The notes beneath the pieces are model-generated. The model saw nothing but the letters and a program-made list of their open reading frames with translations. It was not told where the DNA came from and ran no database searches. This document shows positions 17,318 through 26,166 of a stretch of 64,000 nucleotides of DNA, in pieces; position 1 is the stretch's first letter; each line of letters begins with the position of its first letter. Made by a program: the position numbers and the translations under genes. The DNA comes from Arenibacter hampyeongensis (GTDB lineage: Bacteria > Bacteroidota > Bacteroidia > Flavobacteriales > Flavobacteriaceae), in contig NZ_PIOB01000001.1 of NCBI RefSeq assembly GCF_002909255.1, forward strand, positions 930,001 through 994,000. Reading direction: 5' to 3'.

Positions 17318-18256
17318 ATGCAACACTATTTATCCTTAAAAGATATCGATTCCCTACCGCAATGGGTGGAAGAAGCTAGATCATTAAAGGCGAATCCGCT
17401 TCAATTCAAAGCTTTGGGACAGACCAAGACCATATGTTTATTATTCTTCAACAACAGCCTTAGAACCCGTTTAAGCACACAAAAAGCGGCCATGAACTTA
17501 GGGATGGAAGTTATTGTGATGAACTTTGGAAGCGAAGGATGGGCGTTGGAATATGGAGACGGTACCATCATGGACCAAGGCACTTCCGAACACATCAAGG
17601 AAGCTGCTCAAGTAGTGGCCCAATATTGTGATATAGTAGCTATTAGGGCCTTTGCCTCTTTGACCCATAAGGAACAGGACGAGGCTGAGGTGGTCATGAA
17701 TGGTTTTAAAAAATATGCCGGTATTCCGGTGGTGAATATGGAAAGCTCTGTGGGGCATCCTTTACAGGCTTTGGCTGATGCTATTACCCTTGCGGAAAAC
17801 AATACAAAGAAAAGACCCAAGGTGGTCTTGTCCTGGGCACCACATCCAAAGGCATTGCCACATGCAGTGGCCAATTCCTTTGTGGAAATGATGCATTTGC
17901 AGGAGGCCGATTTTGTTATCACCCATCCCAAAGGATACGATTTAAATCCGGAGGTGACCAAGGGCGCCAAAATAGAATTCGATCAGGACAAGGCTCTGGA
18001 AGATGCCGATTTTGTTTATGTAAAAAACTGGAGCAGCTATCAGGATTATGGTAAGGTGGTAAACCAGGATAAGAATTGGACCATGACCAATAAAAAATTA
18101 GGCCATGCCAAGTTCATGCACTGTTTGCCCGTAAGACGAAATGTGGTAGTAGCCGATGAGGTTTTGGACGGCAATAACTCCTTGACCATTCAACAGGCCA
18201 ATAATAGGACCTATTCTGCACAGATCGTGTTGAAGAAGTTGTTGGAGAGCTTGTAG
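17318..18256 (+). CDS. argF': N-acetylornithine / N-succinylornithine carbamoyltransferase
   Basis: Transfers carbamoyl to an N-acylated ornithine, the route used by Bacteroidota and xanthomonads instead of free ornithine. 312 residues. The carbamoyl-phosphate motif is SLRTRLSTQ (47-55, the expected SxRT), with VGHPLQALAD and HCLPVRRN completing the active site. The residue known to set acyl-group preference (Pro90 in the Bacteroides fragilis succinyl enzyme, Glu92 in the Xanthomonas acetyl enzyme, from memory of the published structures) is Ser90 here, in MDQGTSEHI. The preferred acyl group is therefore open. It is the last gene before a 660-bp repeat island. Confidence 0.9.
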   Translation: MQHYLSLKDIDSLPQWVEEARSLKANPLQFKALGQTKTICLLFFNNSLRTRLSTQKAAMNLGMEVIVMNFGSEGWALEYGDGTIMDQGTSEHIKEAAQVVAQYCDIVAIRAFASLTHKEQDEAEVVMNGFKKYAGIPVVNMESSVGHPLQALADAITLAENNTKKRPKVVLSWAPHPKALPHAVANSFVEMMHLQEADFVITHPKGYDLNPEVTKGAKIEFDQDKALEDADFVYVKNWSSYQDYGKVVNQDKNWTMTNKKLGHAKFMHCLPVRRNVVVADEVLDGNNSLTIQQANNRTYSAQIVLKKLLESL

Positions 18257-18375
18257 GGGTAGGCTTTTGGAAGTTGGCAGTAATCAGTATACAATTGGAA
18301 GTTGACAGTGAACAGTGGGCAGTATACAGTTATCAGTAAACAGTATTCAGTGAGCAATAGCAATGTCTTATGCTC

Positions 18376-18428
18376 GTCACTTCGAGTGGTTTTATGGAGT
18401 GAAACGAAATAAAATTGTATCGAGAAGT
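18376..18428 (+). repeat. 53-bp repeat R2, copy 1
   Basis: Begins GTCACTTCGAGTGGTTTTAT and ends TGTATCGAGAAGT; the ends are imperfect inverted repeats (ACTTCGA / TCGAGAAGT). A second full copy of the same length, with only a few substitutions, lies at 22184-22236, and a fragment at about 30907-30925. Resembles flavobacterial REP-like spacer elements. Confidence 0.75.
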
Positions 18429-18477
18429 TAAAGGTGTAAAGTAAACAGTGAGCAGTAACTAGTAAACAGATTTTTTT

Positions 18478-18520
18478 GCTGCGCTACGCTTGCCTGACGG
18501 CTGGGCAGGCTCGCAATGAC
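18478..18520 (+). repeat. Hairpin repeat R3, copy 1
   Basis: Contains TGCCTGACGGCTGGGCAGGC, able to form a hairpin, and ends TCGCAATGAC. Related copies are at 18734-18776, 26096-26137, 32231-32298 and, inverted, 26546-26590. Confidence 0.7.
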
Positions 18521-18531
18521 CAAAATAGGTG

Positions 18532-18600
18532 GCTCCTTCCCTTGGTTAAGGAAAGGTGGATTCTCCGACCATAGGAGGAGAAGACGGAAGGGATTGAAAC
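18532..18600 (+). repeat. 69-bp repeat R4, copy 1
   Basis: Starts GCTCCTTCCCTTGGTTAAGG and ends GACGGAAGGGATTGAAAC; the CTTCC and GGAAG ends are complementary. Copies: 18788-18855, 22315-22396 (diverged, with an insertion) and 26337-26428 (with an insertion). Confidence 0.75.
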
Positions 18601-18733
18601 TAAAGGTTAATTCTTTTGCTCGAATAGTATTAATTAGTGCCACGTCAGTAGACTTTACTCTGCAAGGAGTGTTAGGCATTTGGCAGTTAACTGTAATGGG
18701 AAACAGTGAAAAGTAATAAGTAAACAGATTTTT

Positions 18734-18776
18734 GCCGCGCTATTCCTGCCTGATGGCTAGGCAGACTCGCAATGAC
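18734..18776 (+). repeat. Hairpin repeat R3, copy 2
   Basis: Same layout as the copy at 18478-18520, with a GCCTGATGGCTAGGC hairpin core and a TCGCAATGAC end. Confidence 0.65.
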
Positions 18777-18787
18777 GAAAATTAAGC

Positions 18788-18855
18788 GCTCCTTCCCTTA
18801 GCAAGGGAAGGTGGATTCTCCGACCATAGGAGGAGAAGACGGAAGGGATTGAAAC
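18788..18855 (+). repeat. 69-bp repeat R4, copy 2
   Basis: Nearly identical to 18532-18600 from TGGATTCTCCGACCATAGGA to the GATTGAAAC end. The two copies lie 256 bp apart in the same orientation, each preceded by an R3 copy, so R3-R4 is a composite unit duplicated here. Confidence 0.75.
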
Positions 18856-18918
18856 CGTAGGCTGGTTAATTTGAGCAAAAAGATCAATTACACCCCAAGC
18901 GGGTAGTAAAAAAAGAAC

Positions 18919-19698
18919 ATGAAACAAAAACTATCTATAATAAAAATTGGTGGGAACGTAATTGAGAATGAAGGGGAACTCAACAAGTTTCTGGATTCCT
19001 TTTCCGCCATGGAAGGCCCTAAAATTTTGGTGCACGGTGGTGGCAAACTGGCTACCCAAATCGCAGAAAAGTTGGGAATCGAATCCAAATTGGTAGGAGG
19101 AAGACGTATTACCGATGAAGAGGGACTAAAGGTAATTACAATGGTCTACGGCGGGTTGGCCAACAAGAATATTGTGGCACAATTACAGGCCAGAGGAGCA
19201 AACGCCATTGGCCTTAGTGGTGCCGATGGGAATACCATTCGGGCCGTGAAAAGACCGGTACGGGAAATAGACTACGGATTTGCGGGAGATGTGGAGGAAG
19301 TAAATGCAGCGGCAATTGACAAATTGTTGCAGGCCGAATTTGTTCCGGTCTTTTGTGCCATCACCCATAACAAAGAAGGGCAGTTGCTGAACACCAATGC
19401 CGATACCATTGCCTCGGAAGTGGCCATTGGGATGAGCGGGAACTATGACACCACTCTTTACTATTGTTTTGAAAAGAAAGGGGTATTGTTGGATATTGCG
19501 GACGAGACCTCGGTTGTAAAACACCTGGAGCCTAAGAACTACCAGGATTTATTGGAAAAGAAAATTATAGCGGATGGCATGCTTCCAAAATTGGAAAATT
19601 GCTTCCATGCGCTTCATAAAAATGTGGGCAAGGTCTGTATTGGGGACTTGGATATGCTAAACCCTAAAACCACCTTATTTACCACGATTACCTTATAA
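18919..19698 (+). CDS. argB: N-acetyl(acyl)glutamate kinase
   Basis: Phosphorylates N-acylglutamate, second step of arginine synthesis. 259 residues, amino-acid-kinase fold: IIKIGGNVIE at 6-15, LVHGGGKLATQIA near 40, NTNADTIASEVAIG and DGMLPKLENC in the second half. The N-terminal helix found in arginine-inhibited hexameric kinases is missing (the protein starts directly with MKQKLSIIKIGG), so direct feedback inhibition is less likely. It follows the repeat island and is two bases from argE. Confidence 0.93.
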   Translation: MKQKLSIIKIGGNVIENEGELNKFLDSFSAMEGPKILVHGGGKLATQIAEKLGIESKLVGGRRITDEEGLKVITMVYGGLANKNIVAQLQARGANAIGLSGADGNTIRAVKRPVREIDYGFAGDVEEVNAAAIDKLLQAEFVPVFCAITHNKEGQLLNTNADTIASEVAIGMSGNYDTTLYYCFEKKGVLLDIADETSVVKHLEPKNYQDLLEKKIIADGMLPKLENCFHALHKNVGKVCIGDLDMLNPKTTLFTTITL

Positions 19699-19700
19699 AC

Positions 19701-20768
19701 ATGGATCAACAAAAACTTACGGAAAAGGCTATTGCATTGTTACAGGAACTGATTTCAATTCAGTCGTTTTCCTCCGAAGAAGATAAAACGGCAAATGCCA
19801 TTGAAGCATGGTTTACACACTTCAACATCCCTTTTAAACGGGAGAAGAACAATGTGTATGCCTTTAATAAATACTATGATGAGAACAAGCCGTTATTATT
19901 ATTAAACTCGCACCACGATACGGTAAAGCCCAATTCGGCCTATACCAAAGACCCTTTTCATCCACATATTGAGGATGGAAAATTATTTGGTTTGGGCAGT
20001 AATGACGCCGGAGGATGTCTGGTATCATTGATCGCTACCTTTACCCATTTTTACGCCCAGGAAAACCTAAACCATAACATGGTAATCGTGGCCTCTGCAG
20101 AAGAGGAAAGTTCAGGGCCCAATGGTCTAAACAGTATGTTGCTCATCCTTCCAAAAATAGATGTGGCCATAGTAGGGGAACCTACTTTGATGAATTTGGC
20201 CATTGCCGAAAAAGGCTTGGTGGTTTTTGAGGGCAAGGTAAGTGGAACACCCTCGCATGCCGCCCACCCGAACGATAATAACGCCATTTACAATACCATT
20301 GAGGTACTACAGTGGTTTAAGGACTATAAGTTTCCCAAAGTATCCGAAGTGTTGGGCGAAGTAAAGCTTACGGTAACCCAGATAAGTGCCGGTAACCAGC
20401 ACAATGTTGTGCCCGGACATGTGGATCTGGTAATAGACGTGCGTGTAAACGACTGTTATACCAACAAGGAAATCGCGGATATGCTCACTGCGGAAGCACC
20501 CTGCGAGGTAAAACCCCGTTCTTTACGCTTAAACTCTTCTTCCATCAATAGGGAACATCCTTTGGTTAAATCGGGCTTGGCCTTGGGCAGAAGCAGCTAT
20601 GGTTCACCTACCCTTTCGGATCAGGCGGCCTTATACTGTCAGTCATTAAAATTGGGACCTGGAGATAGCACCCGTAGTCACTCCGCGGATGAATTTATTT
20701 ATGTAGCGGAAATTGAAGAAGGAATAGATTTGTATATTCAGATCTTGCAAGGATTCTTGAAACAATGA
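19701..20768 (+). CDS. argE: Acetylornithine/acylcitrulline deacylase, M20 family
   Basis: Zinc-dependent M20 peptidase-family deacylase (355 residues) that removes the acyl group. In the argF' pathway the substrate should be N-acylcitrulline. Metal-site motifs are LLNSHHDTVKP, GLGSNDAGGC and the catalytic pair in ASAEEESSGPNG. A dimerisation domain with GTPSHAAHP follows, and HSADEF near the C-terminus supplies a metal ligand. Located between argB and argH. Confidence 0.92.
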   Translation: MDQQKLTEKAIALLQELISIQSFSSEEDKTANAIEAWFTHFNIPFKREKNNVYAFNKYYDENKPLLLLNSHHDTVKPNSAYTKDPFHPHIEDGKLFGLGSNDAGGCLVSLIATFTHFYAQENLNHNMVIVASAEEESSGPNGLNSMLLILPKIDVAIVGEPTLMNLAIAEKGLVVFEGKVSGTPSHAAHPNDNNAIYNTIEVLQWFKDYKFPKVSEVLGEVKLTVTQISAGNQHNVVPGHVDLVIDVRVNDCYTNKEIADMLTAEAPCEVKPRSLRLNSSSINREHPLVKSGLALGRSSYGSPTLSDQAALYCQSLKLGPGDSTRSHSADEFIYVAEIEEGIDLYIQILQGFLKQ

Positions 20769-20843
20769 ACAATTAGCAATTAACAATTAAAAATGTAGAT
20801 TTTTCATTGTAATTGACCATTAATAAACAAACAAAAACGACAA

Positions 20844-22124
20844 ATGAAACTTTGGGACAAAGGATTTAGCACCGACAAAAAAATAGACCATTTCACGGTG
20901 GGCAATGATAGGGAACTGGATTTGCTTTTGGCAAAATACGACGTAATCGCCTCCAAGGCACATGCAAAAATGCTGGGTAAAATTGGTCTGTTGACCCTTA
21001 AGGAAACCGATTCCCTGGTACATGAGTTGGACAATATAGCCAAGACCATAGAGAACGGCACCTTTACCATAGAGGATAGTTTTGAGGACATGCATTCCAA
21101 GATTGAATTCCTGCTAACCCTAAGGTTGGGCGATGCCGGTAAAAAGATCCACACCGCCCGATCTAGGAACGATCAAGTTTTGGTGGCCATGCATTTGTAC
21201 CTAAAGAACGAATTATCAGAGATCAAGGAACTGACCAAGGATTTGTTCCACCTCTTATTAATTTTGGCCGATAAGCATAAAAAAGTGATGTTGCCGGGCT
21301 ATACCCACTTGCAGATTGCCATGCCCTCCTCCTTTGGACTATGGTTCTCCGCCTATGCCGAAAGTTTGGTAGACGATCTTTATTTTGTGGATGCCGCCTA
21401 TAAGGTAGCCGATCAAAACCCCTTGGGAAGTGCTGCGGGTTATGGAAGTTCTTTCCCTATAGACCGTAGTTTTACTACTGAGGAAATGGGCTTTGAAACC
21501 ATGAAATACAATGTAGTGGCCGCACAAATGGGCCGTGGCAAGGTAGAAAAAGCAGCAGCCTTTGGGATGAGTAGTATTGCCTCCACCCTGTCCAAAATGG
21601 CGATGGATATCTGCCTGTATATGAGCCAGAACTTTAATTTTGTCTCCTTCCCGGATGAGCTTACAACAGGTTCCAGCATTATGCCCCATAAGAAAAACCC
21701 TGATGTTTTTGAATTGGTGCGGGGTAAGTGTAACCGACTTCAAACCGTGCCCAACCAATTGGTATTGATCACCAACAACCTGCCCAGTGGCTATCACCGG
21801 GACCTGCAATTGGTAAAAGAGGTAATCGTACCTGCCATACAGGACCTAAAGGCCTGTTTGGAAATCCTGACCTTTAGTTTAAAGGAGATACGGGTCAACG
21901 AAAATATTTTGGACGATCCCAAATACGACTATTTGTTTAGTGTGGATACTTTGAACGAATTGGTATTGACTGGCACTCCTTTCCGTGATGCCTATAAGAA
22001 AATGGGCAAGGAGATCAATGAAGGTACCTTTACTCCCAAAAGGGATATACGCCACACCCACGAAGGCAGTTTTGGCAACCTTTGCTTGGCAGAGATCAGA
22101 AAGAAAATGGATAAGATTTCCTGA
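20844..22124 (+). CDS. argH: Argininosuccinate lyase
   Basis: Last step of arginine synthesis, splitting argininosuccinate to arginine and fumarate. 426 residues, fumarase/aspartase superfamily. Conserved blocks are MHSKIEFLLT, HTARSRNDQVLVAMHLYL, MLPGYTHLQIAMPSSFG and the family signature GSSIMPHKKNPD, which contains the catalytic serine loop. Separated from argE by 75 bp with short AT-rich repeats. It closes the cluster and is followed by a repeat island. Confidence 0.94.
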   Translation: MKLWDKGFSTDKKIDHFTVGNDRELDLLLAKYDVIASKAHAKMLGKIGLLTLKETDSLVHELDNIAKTIENGTFTIEDSFEDMHSKIEFLLTLRLGDAGKKIHTARSRNDQVLVAMHLYLKNELSEIKELTKDLFHLLLILADKHKKVMLPGYTHLQIAMPSSFGLWFSAYAESLVDDLYFVDAAYKVADQNPLGSAAGYGSSFPIDRSFTTEEMGFETMKYNVVAAQMGRGKVEKAAAFGMSSIASTLSKMAMDICLYMSQNFNFVSFPDELTTGSSIMPHKKNPDVFELVRGKCNRLQTVPNQLVLITNNLPSGYHRDLQLVKEVIVPAIQDLKACLEILTFSLKEIRVNENILDDPKYDYLFSVDTLNELVLTGTPFRDAYKKMGKEINEGTFTPKRDIRHTHEGSFGNLCLAEIRKKMDKIS

Positions 22125-22475
22125 TCAGCAATCAGTAAACAGTTTCCAGCGAACAGAGGGTTAAAGTCCAAAGTTCAAAGTCCGTCACTTCGAGTGATTT
22201 TATGAAGTGAAATGAAATAAAATTGTATCGAGAAGTAGACGATGAACAGTAAAAAGTGAACAGTTTTCACCGGTCAGTGAGCAGTTGATTTACAAACTAA
22301 TTCATAAAATAAAGAGCTCCTCCCTTTAGGCCTGTACTGAGCGGAGTCGAAGTGCGAAGGGAGGTGGCTTCGACGTAGGAGAAGACGGAGGGTTCTGATT
22401 GCTCGAGCCTAGGGGCTTTGCGCAGTAAAAGGTATAGGCACGAGCGTGACACTCGCTCCAGCGGGGCTTATTATG
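22125..22475. repeat. Repeat island after argH
   Basis: 351 bp between argH and the convergent broken DUF6090 gene. Holds CAGT-type repeats (about 22125-22160 and 22245-22290), the second R2 copy (22184-22236) and a diverged R4 copy (22315-22396). No gene is seen. Confidence 0.7.
22184..22236 (+). repeat. 53-bp repeat R2, copy 2
   Basis: Same length and ends as 18376-18428, with only a few substitutions, for example GTGATTTTATGAAGTGAAAT against GTGGTTTTATGGAGTGAAAC. Confidence 0.75.
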
Positions 22476-23207
22476 TTATTCTAGTTGATTAATTTCTGTA
22501 TTTACTCTCTTATTTAAATCTATGGCTCTTTTTAAAGTGGCTGAAAAATAGCGATTATAAATATATTTGAACAAAGAGGAATTCTTTGAAACTATTTCCC
22601 TAAAATGAGTGTCTTCAATTAGTAATTCATAATTCTTTGGAACAGTTTTAGAATTTTTAGTCAGAAATTTTGAGAATTCCTCTTTGTATACATAAATATT
22701 AATAAAGTCTAATATTTCTCTCTCCCAAGTTTTCATTAATTCATAATCATTATCATATAGATACGTTATTTCAGTTCTTAAAATTTCATTGGAGATAGTT
22801 TCAAGTCCTCGCGATTTAAGCATTTCAAAACCGCTTGTATTTTGCCAAAAATGTGGGAATAAAGAAAAACTTTGAAGATGGAGTTCTAAAGTATCATCAT
22901 ACGGTCTTTTATTGTCTAAATAATCTAATATTATTTTCATATGATTTATAGATTTGGCAAGAAGTCTGTCATTTTCCTGTAGGTCTAGTACATCTAATTC
23001 GAGGTTTTAATGTATTTCTTTAAGAATATAGAGTTCAATTTTTCTTGCTTTTTTCGCTTCATTCCAATTGTTTATTTGCAGAGCAATTAGAATACCTATA
23101 ACTAAGAGAAATATTTCTCCAACCGCATATAACATGTATTTTTTCAGGCTACCTTCATACAACAGTTTTTGCCTTATTCTCCGAAGTAATTTTAACATGG
23201 TTTCCAC
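22476..23207 (-). pseudogene. DUF6090-type membrane protein gene with one in-frame stop
   Basis: An N-terminal half (23207 down to 23010, about 66 codons) contains KKYMLYAVGEIFLLVIGILIALQINNW, the membrane helix and INNWNE signature of the DUF6090 family. It stops at TAA (23007-23009). The same frame continues without a shift through LELDVLDLQEN into the 154-residue remainder ending at 22476. Restoring that one codon gives about 243 residues, close to the family length. So a single nonsense change splits an otherwise intact gene, by recent decay or a sequencing error. Function of the family is unknown; one membrane anchor and a helical cytoplasmic or periplasmic domain are apparent. Confidence 0.75.
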
Positions 23208-23664
23208 ATTTTATTTTGCTTCAATGACCACCTACATAAGAATATGGTAACAAGTACCTATATTCCTATTTTAGATAAACTGTTTTTTAATACATTTCTG
23301 TGTATAAAAAATCCTATTAATTCTTAAAAATTTTCGTGGATGTGCAGCGGAGGGAATACTTCAACCAAAAGATGGCTACTAACTTTCTAAGGTAGTGAAT
23401 ATATGGTTTCGGATTGGAGTAATCGATAAAGTTCAAAATTCTTCGGTGAACGACCTTTTTCAGTAAACAGTTCACAGTAGTCAGTTTTCAGTAAATGGGA
23501 ATCAGCGATGTTGGCTTACAGTGAAAAGTGGGCGTAGCAGCCAATTCAATATGAGCCCAATTTCAGGGATTCCCAAGGATAACAAAAATATAATCATGAT
23601 TTTGTGTCAAAGGGAATTACTTTCTTATTATTGTAAACTGTTAACCATAATAACGGCAGTACTT
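23208..23664. other. Divergent spacer with CAGT repeats
   Basis: 457 bp between the broken DUF6090 gene and the metallophosphoesterase. AT-rich, with a CAGT-word stretch at about 23460-23525. An upstream in-frame extension of the phosphoesterase frame to 23521 is open but reads through this repeat, so it is not treated as coding. Confidence 0.6.
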
Positions 23665-24651
23665 ATGAAATCCAGATTTGTTTTTTTGTTTGCAATAATT
23701 TTATCTTTCTCAGTCCATTCCCAAGACATTTCCCAGTTACATTTTAACGGAAACAAAGAATTTAAGGTGGTACAGTTTACGGATACCCATATTAATGTGG
23801 AACGTGGCAAAAACTTGGATGCCTTTACTACCATTAAAAAAATATTGGCCATAGAAAAACCGGATTTGGTGGTTTTAACGGGGGATATTGCTACTGATGG
23901 CAATCCTGAAAAAACATATAAAGAATTTGAAGCTATTTTTACCGAAGCCAAAATGCCCTGGATCGTCACCCTTGGTAATCATGATTCCCAAGCTGATCTT
24001 TCCAGGAAAGAAGTGGCAGATTTCCTTCGGAAATTAAATTACTGTTTAAATGATGACCAGGGCGATACCTATGGTAACTCCAATTTTGTATATCCTGTCC
24101 TTAGTACTGATAATAGGAACGAAGCGCTTATTTACATTATGGATTCCAATGCCTATAGCACCTTAAAACCTGAAGTGGATGGTTGGGGCTGGTTTGATAA
24201 TAGTCAAGTAAGCTGGTACAAGGAAAAAAGCAAGGAATTTACCCAACTAAATAATAACGAACCCCTACCTGCCATTGCCTTTTTTCATATTCCGTTGCCG
24301 GAGTATTACCAGGCATGGAAGAATAAAAAAGTAAAGGCCATTGGGAAGCGAAAAGAGCAGGAATGTGGACCGGAAATTAATACGGGCATGTTTGCGGCCA
24401 TGCTGGAAGGCAAGGATGTGATGGGCACTTTTGTGGGCCATGATCACAATAACGATTATATAGGGGTGCACTTTAATATGGCCTTGGCCTATGGTAGGGT
24501 TACCAAAACAAAAACCTATAACAAAGCGCCGATCGAAGGGGCAAGAATAATTGTTTTAAAAGAGGGGGAACGTAGCTTTGATACCTGGATCCGAGAGGTA
24601 AACGGCAAAAAAGTCTACACTTGTTCATGGCCGGATTCTTTTCTGGAATAA
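23665..24651 (+). CDS. Secreted calcineurin-like metallophosphoesterase
   Basis: Start chosen at 23665 because it opens a clean signal peptide (MKSRFVFLFAIILSFSVHSQ) and the upstream frame is repeat DNA. The mature protein shows all metallophosphoesterase blocks: FTDTHIN, VLTGDIATDG, TLGNHDSQ, AFFHIPLPEY and FVGHDHNND, which bind two metal ions. About 328 residues, single domain, resembling the purple-acid-phosphatase/Dcr2-like branch. It probably removes phosphate from organic phosphates in the periplasm or outside the cell. Substrate unknown; stands alone between repeats and a convergent bestrophin gene. Confidence 0.85.
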   Translation: MKSRFVFLFAIILSFSVHSQDISQLHFNGNKEFKVVQFTDTHINVERGKNLDAFTTIKKILAIEKPDLVVLTGDIATDGNPEKTYKEFEAIFTEAKMPWIVTLGNHDSQADLSRKEVADFLRKLNYCLNDDQGDTYGNSNFVYPVLSTDNRNEALIYIMDSNAYSTLKPEVDGWGWFDNSQVSWYKEKSKEFTQLNNNEPLPAIAFFHIPLPEYYQAWKNKKVKAIGKRKEQECGPEINTGMFAAMLEGKDVMGTFVGHDHNNDYIGVHFNMALAYGRVTKTKTYNKAPIEGARIIVLKEGERSFDTWIREVNGKKVYTCSWPDSFLE

Positions 24652-24835
24652 AGTTGTTGTAAAAAGGGTGGGACGGACCTCCCCCACTCCCAAGGTAGGG
24701 GAGCAACGGGAAATAGACCTTCCCTGCATAATAGAAATGTTATTACTTTTTGAATAGACTCCTAGCTAAATTTCTTCAAGAAGAACCAAGGCTCGCGCTC
24801 GCGGTGGTTGTAACTGGCATAATAGGCCCTAAACC

Positions 24836-25891
24836 TTAAAATTGAACCCCGTGCTCGGCAGGAAATTGCAAGGGGATGTCCTCCTTGTTTTCTCCAAGGT
24901 TTTGCCTTAGGTCGATTTCAATTCCCCTTGCAATGGTAGAAATGGGAACGTCATTGGCAGTGCCTTCAAACGGATTTTCTCCCGTACGGCCGATTCTTTC
25001 CATGGTATGGAACATCCAGGCCACAGCGGTATAAACGGGGATTGAGAACAAGATAAATAAGTCGCCCAATAGGGAGTGTTTATCTGCGAATCCCTGGCCA
25101 ATTTCTACAAATTGTGGCACCAATGCCATAGGAAGAAGGAGTAATAAAAGCCACATAAAATAATGGTTGAGGGAAGCATATTGTCTGGGGTATGGGAAAT
25201 TCTTGATGCGTTCCGTTTGCCCTTGAACCGTTAGAAGCTCTTGGACAAGTCCTTCCAGTTCAAGAAACGAGAACTCCCAAAGCATGCCGTTTTCCTTAAG
25301 TTTTTTCAGGTGATGGGATTGTAAATATAAAATGGCGGTCTGATGATTATCCTTGTTCATTACATACTCCAAATCGGTTGCGGACAAATACAGTTGTAAA
25401 TCCGCTTCCAAGGGAAATTTCTTTTCTGGTGGCTGTACGCCCCATTCGCGATTTGTCTTATTATTGCTGGTGGTTTCCCATGGCTTTGGCTGCCGCATGG
25501 CATGTCTTAATGCCGTCATCCATGCAATATGCCGGTGGGTGAGTACTTTCACCTCTGCTTGGATAGTTTCTTCTGATATAGCCTCCTTAGCATGCTCATT
25601 GGAGAGCATGTCTTGAACAAATACACCAAAGGTGCGGGAGGTGTTGACAATTCCGCCCCAAATTTTTCTAGCTTCCCATATACGGTCATAAACAGCATTA
25701 TTTTGAAATCCGATGACGAACGCCACTGCTGTACCGATCAAGGCCATTGGTGTCCATGGAATTCTAAACCAATCCATATCTAGGAAATAATAGCCCAGAA
25801 CCCACAAAACAATTATGAAAATGAACCAAAGGGTTTCAAACCGTGTCCATTTGGCCATAGTTAGTATTCGATAAACTTTTCCTGTGTACAT
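24836..25891 (-). CDS. Bestrophin-family ion channel protein
   Basis: 351 residues with the bestrophin (former UPF0187) layout. An N-terminal RFETLWFIFIIVLWVLGYYF membrane helix is followed by the family hallmark GFQNNAVYDRIWEARKIWGGIVN. Further helices lie around residues 235-290 (HYFMWLLLLLLPMALVPQF) and the C-terminus has ENPFEGTANDVPISTI, corresponding to the conserved acidic/NPF-like region. Bacterial homologues form pentameric channels, cation-selective in characterised cases. The start at 25891 gives the MYTGKVYRIL N-terminus common in relatives; Met12 is an alternative. Confidence 0.88.
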   Translation of the reverse strand: MYTGKVYRILTMAKWTRFETLWFIFIIVLWVLGYYFLDMDWFRIPWTPMALIGTAVAFVIGFQNNAVYDRIWEARKIWGGIVNTSRTFGVFVQDMLSNEHAKEAISEETIQAEVKVLTHRHIAWMTALRHAMRQPKPWETTSNNKTNREWGVQPPEKKFPLEADLQLYLSATDLEYVMNKDNHQTAILYLQSHHLKKLKENGMLWEFSFLELEGLVQELLTVQGQTERIKNFPYPRQYASLNHYFMWLLLLLLPMALVPQFVEIGQGFADKHSLLGDLFILFSIPVYTAVAWMFHTMERIGRTGENPFEGTANDVPISTIARGIEIDLRQNLGENKEDIPLQFPAEHGVQF

Positions 25892-26166
25892 AGGTGGTTA
25901 AGGGTATTGGTTCTGTTATAAATAGTGGTCAATAGTGGTGTAAAGGTTGTAATACACTACCCCTAAATATAGTAAATCCATTTTTTATTGGGGGTGGTTA
26001 TATCAGTAAACAGTTATAAGTTAATAGGAGTCAGTAATGAGTAAGCAGTGCATAATGTCGAAAGTGGAATGTCGAAATATTCAAAAATCAGATTGTCGCG
26101 CTACACCTGCCCGACGGATAGGCGGGCTCGCAATGACGTAATGCTGCATGGTGGTAGACCGGCGGA

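Larger units (their letters stand above)
18257..18918. repeat. Mosaic repeat island inside the arg cluster
   Basis: 662 bp without a credible gene. In order: CAGT-rich short repeats (about 18290-18360 and 18435-18470), a 53-bp element (18376-18428), a hairpin-forming element (18478-18520), a 69-bp element (18532-18600), a second CAGT stretch (about 18680-18725), then second copies of the hairpin element (18734-18776) and of the 69-bp element (18788-18855). The island separates argF' from argB, although the genes on both sides run in the same direction. Confidence 0.8.

Noticed and set aside
18290-18470. CAGT-rich repeats considered as a CRISPR array
   Set aside because: Units are short, irregular and lack constant repeats, spacers of even length, or cas genes.
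18516-18716. 66-codon ORF in the arg-cluster island
   Set aside because: It lies wholly in R4 and other repeat DNA and resembles no protein.
23521-23664. N-terminal extension of the metallophosphoesterase frame
   Set aside because: Covers CAGT repeat DNA and would bury the signal peptide; the start at 23665 is preferred.
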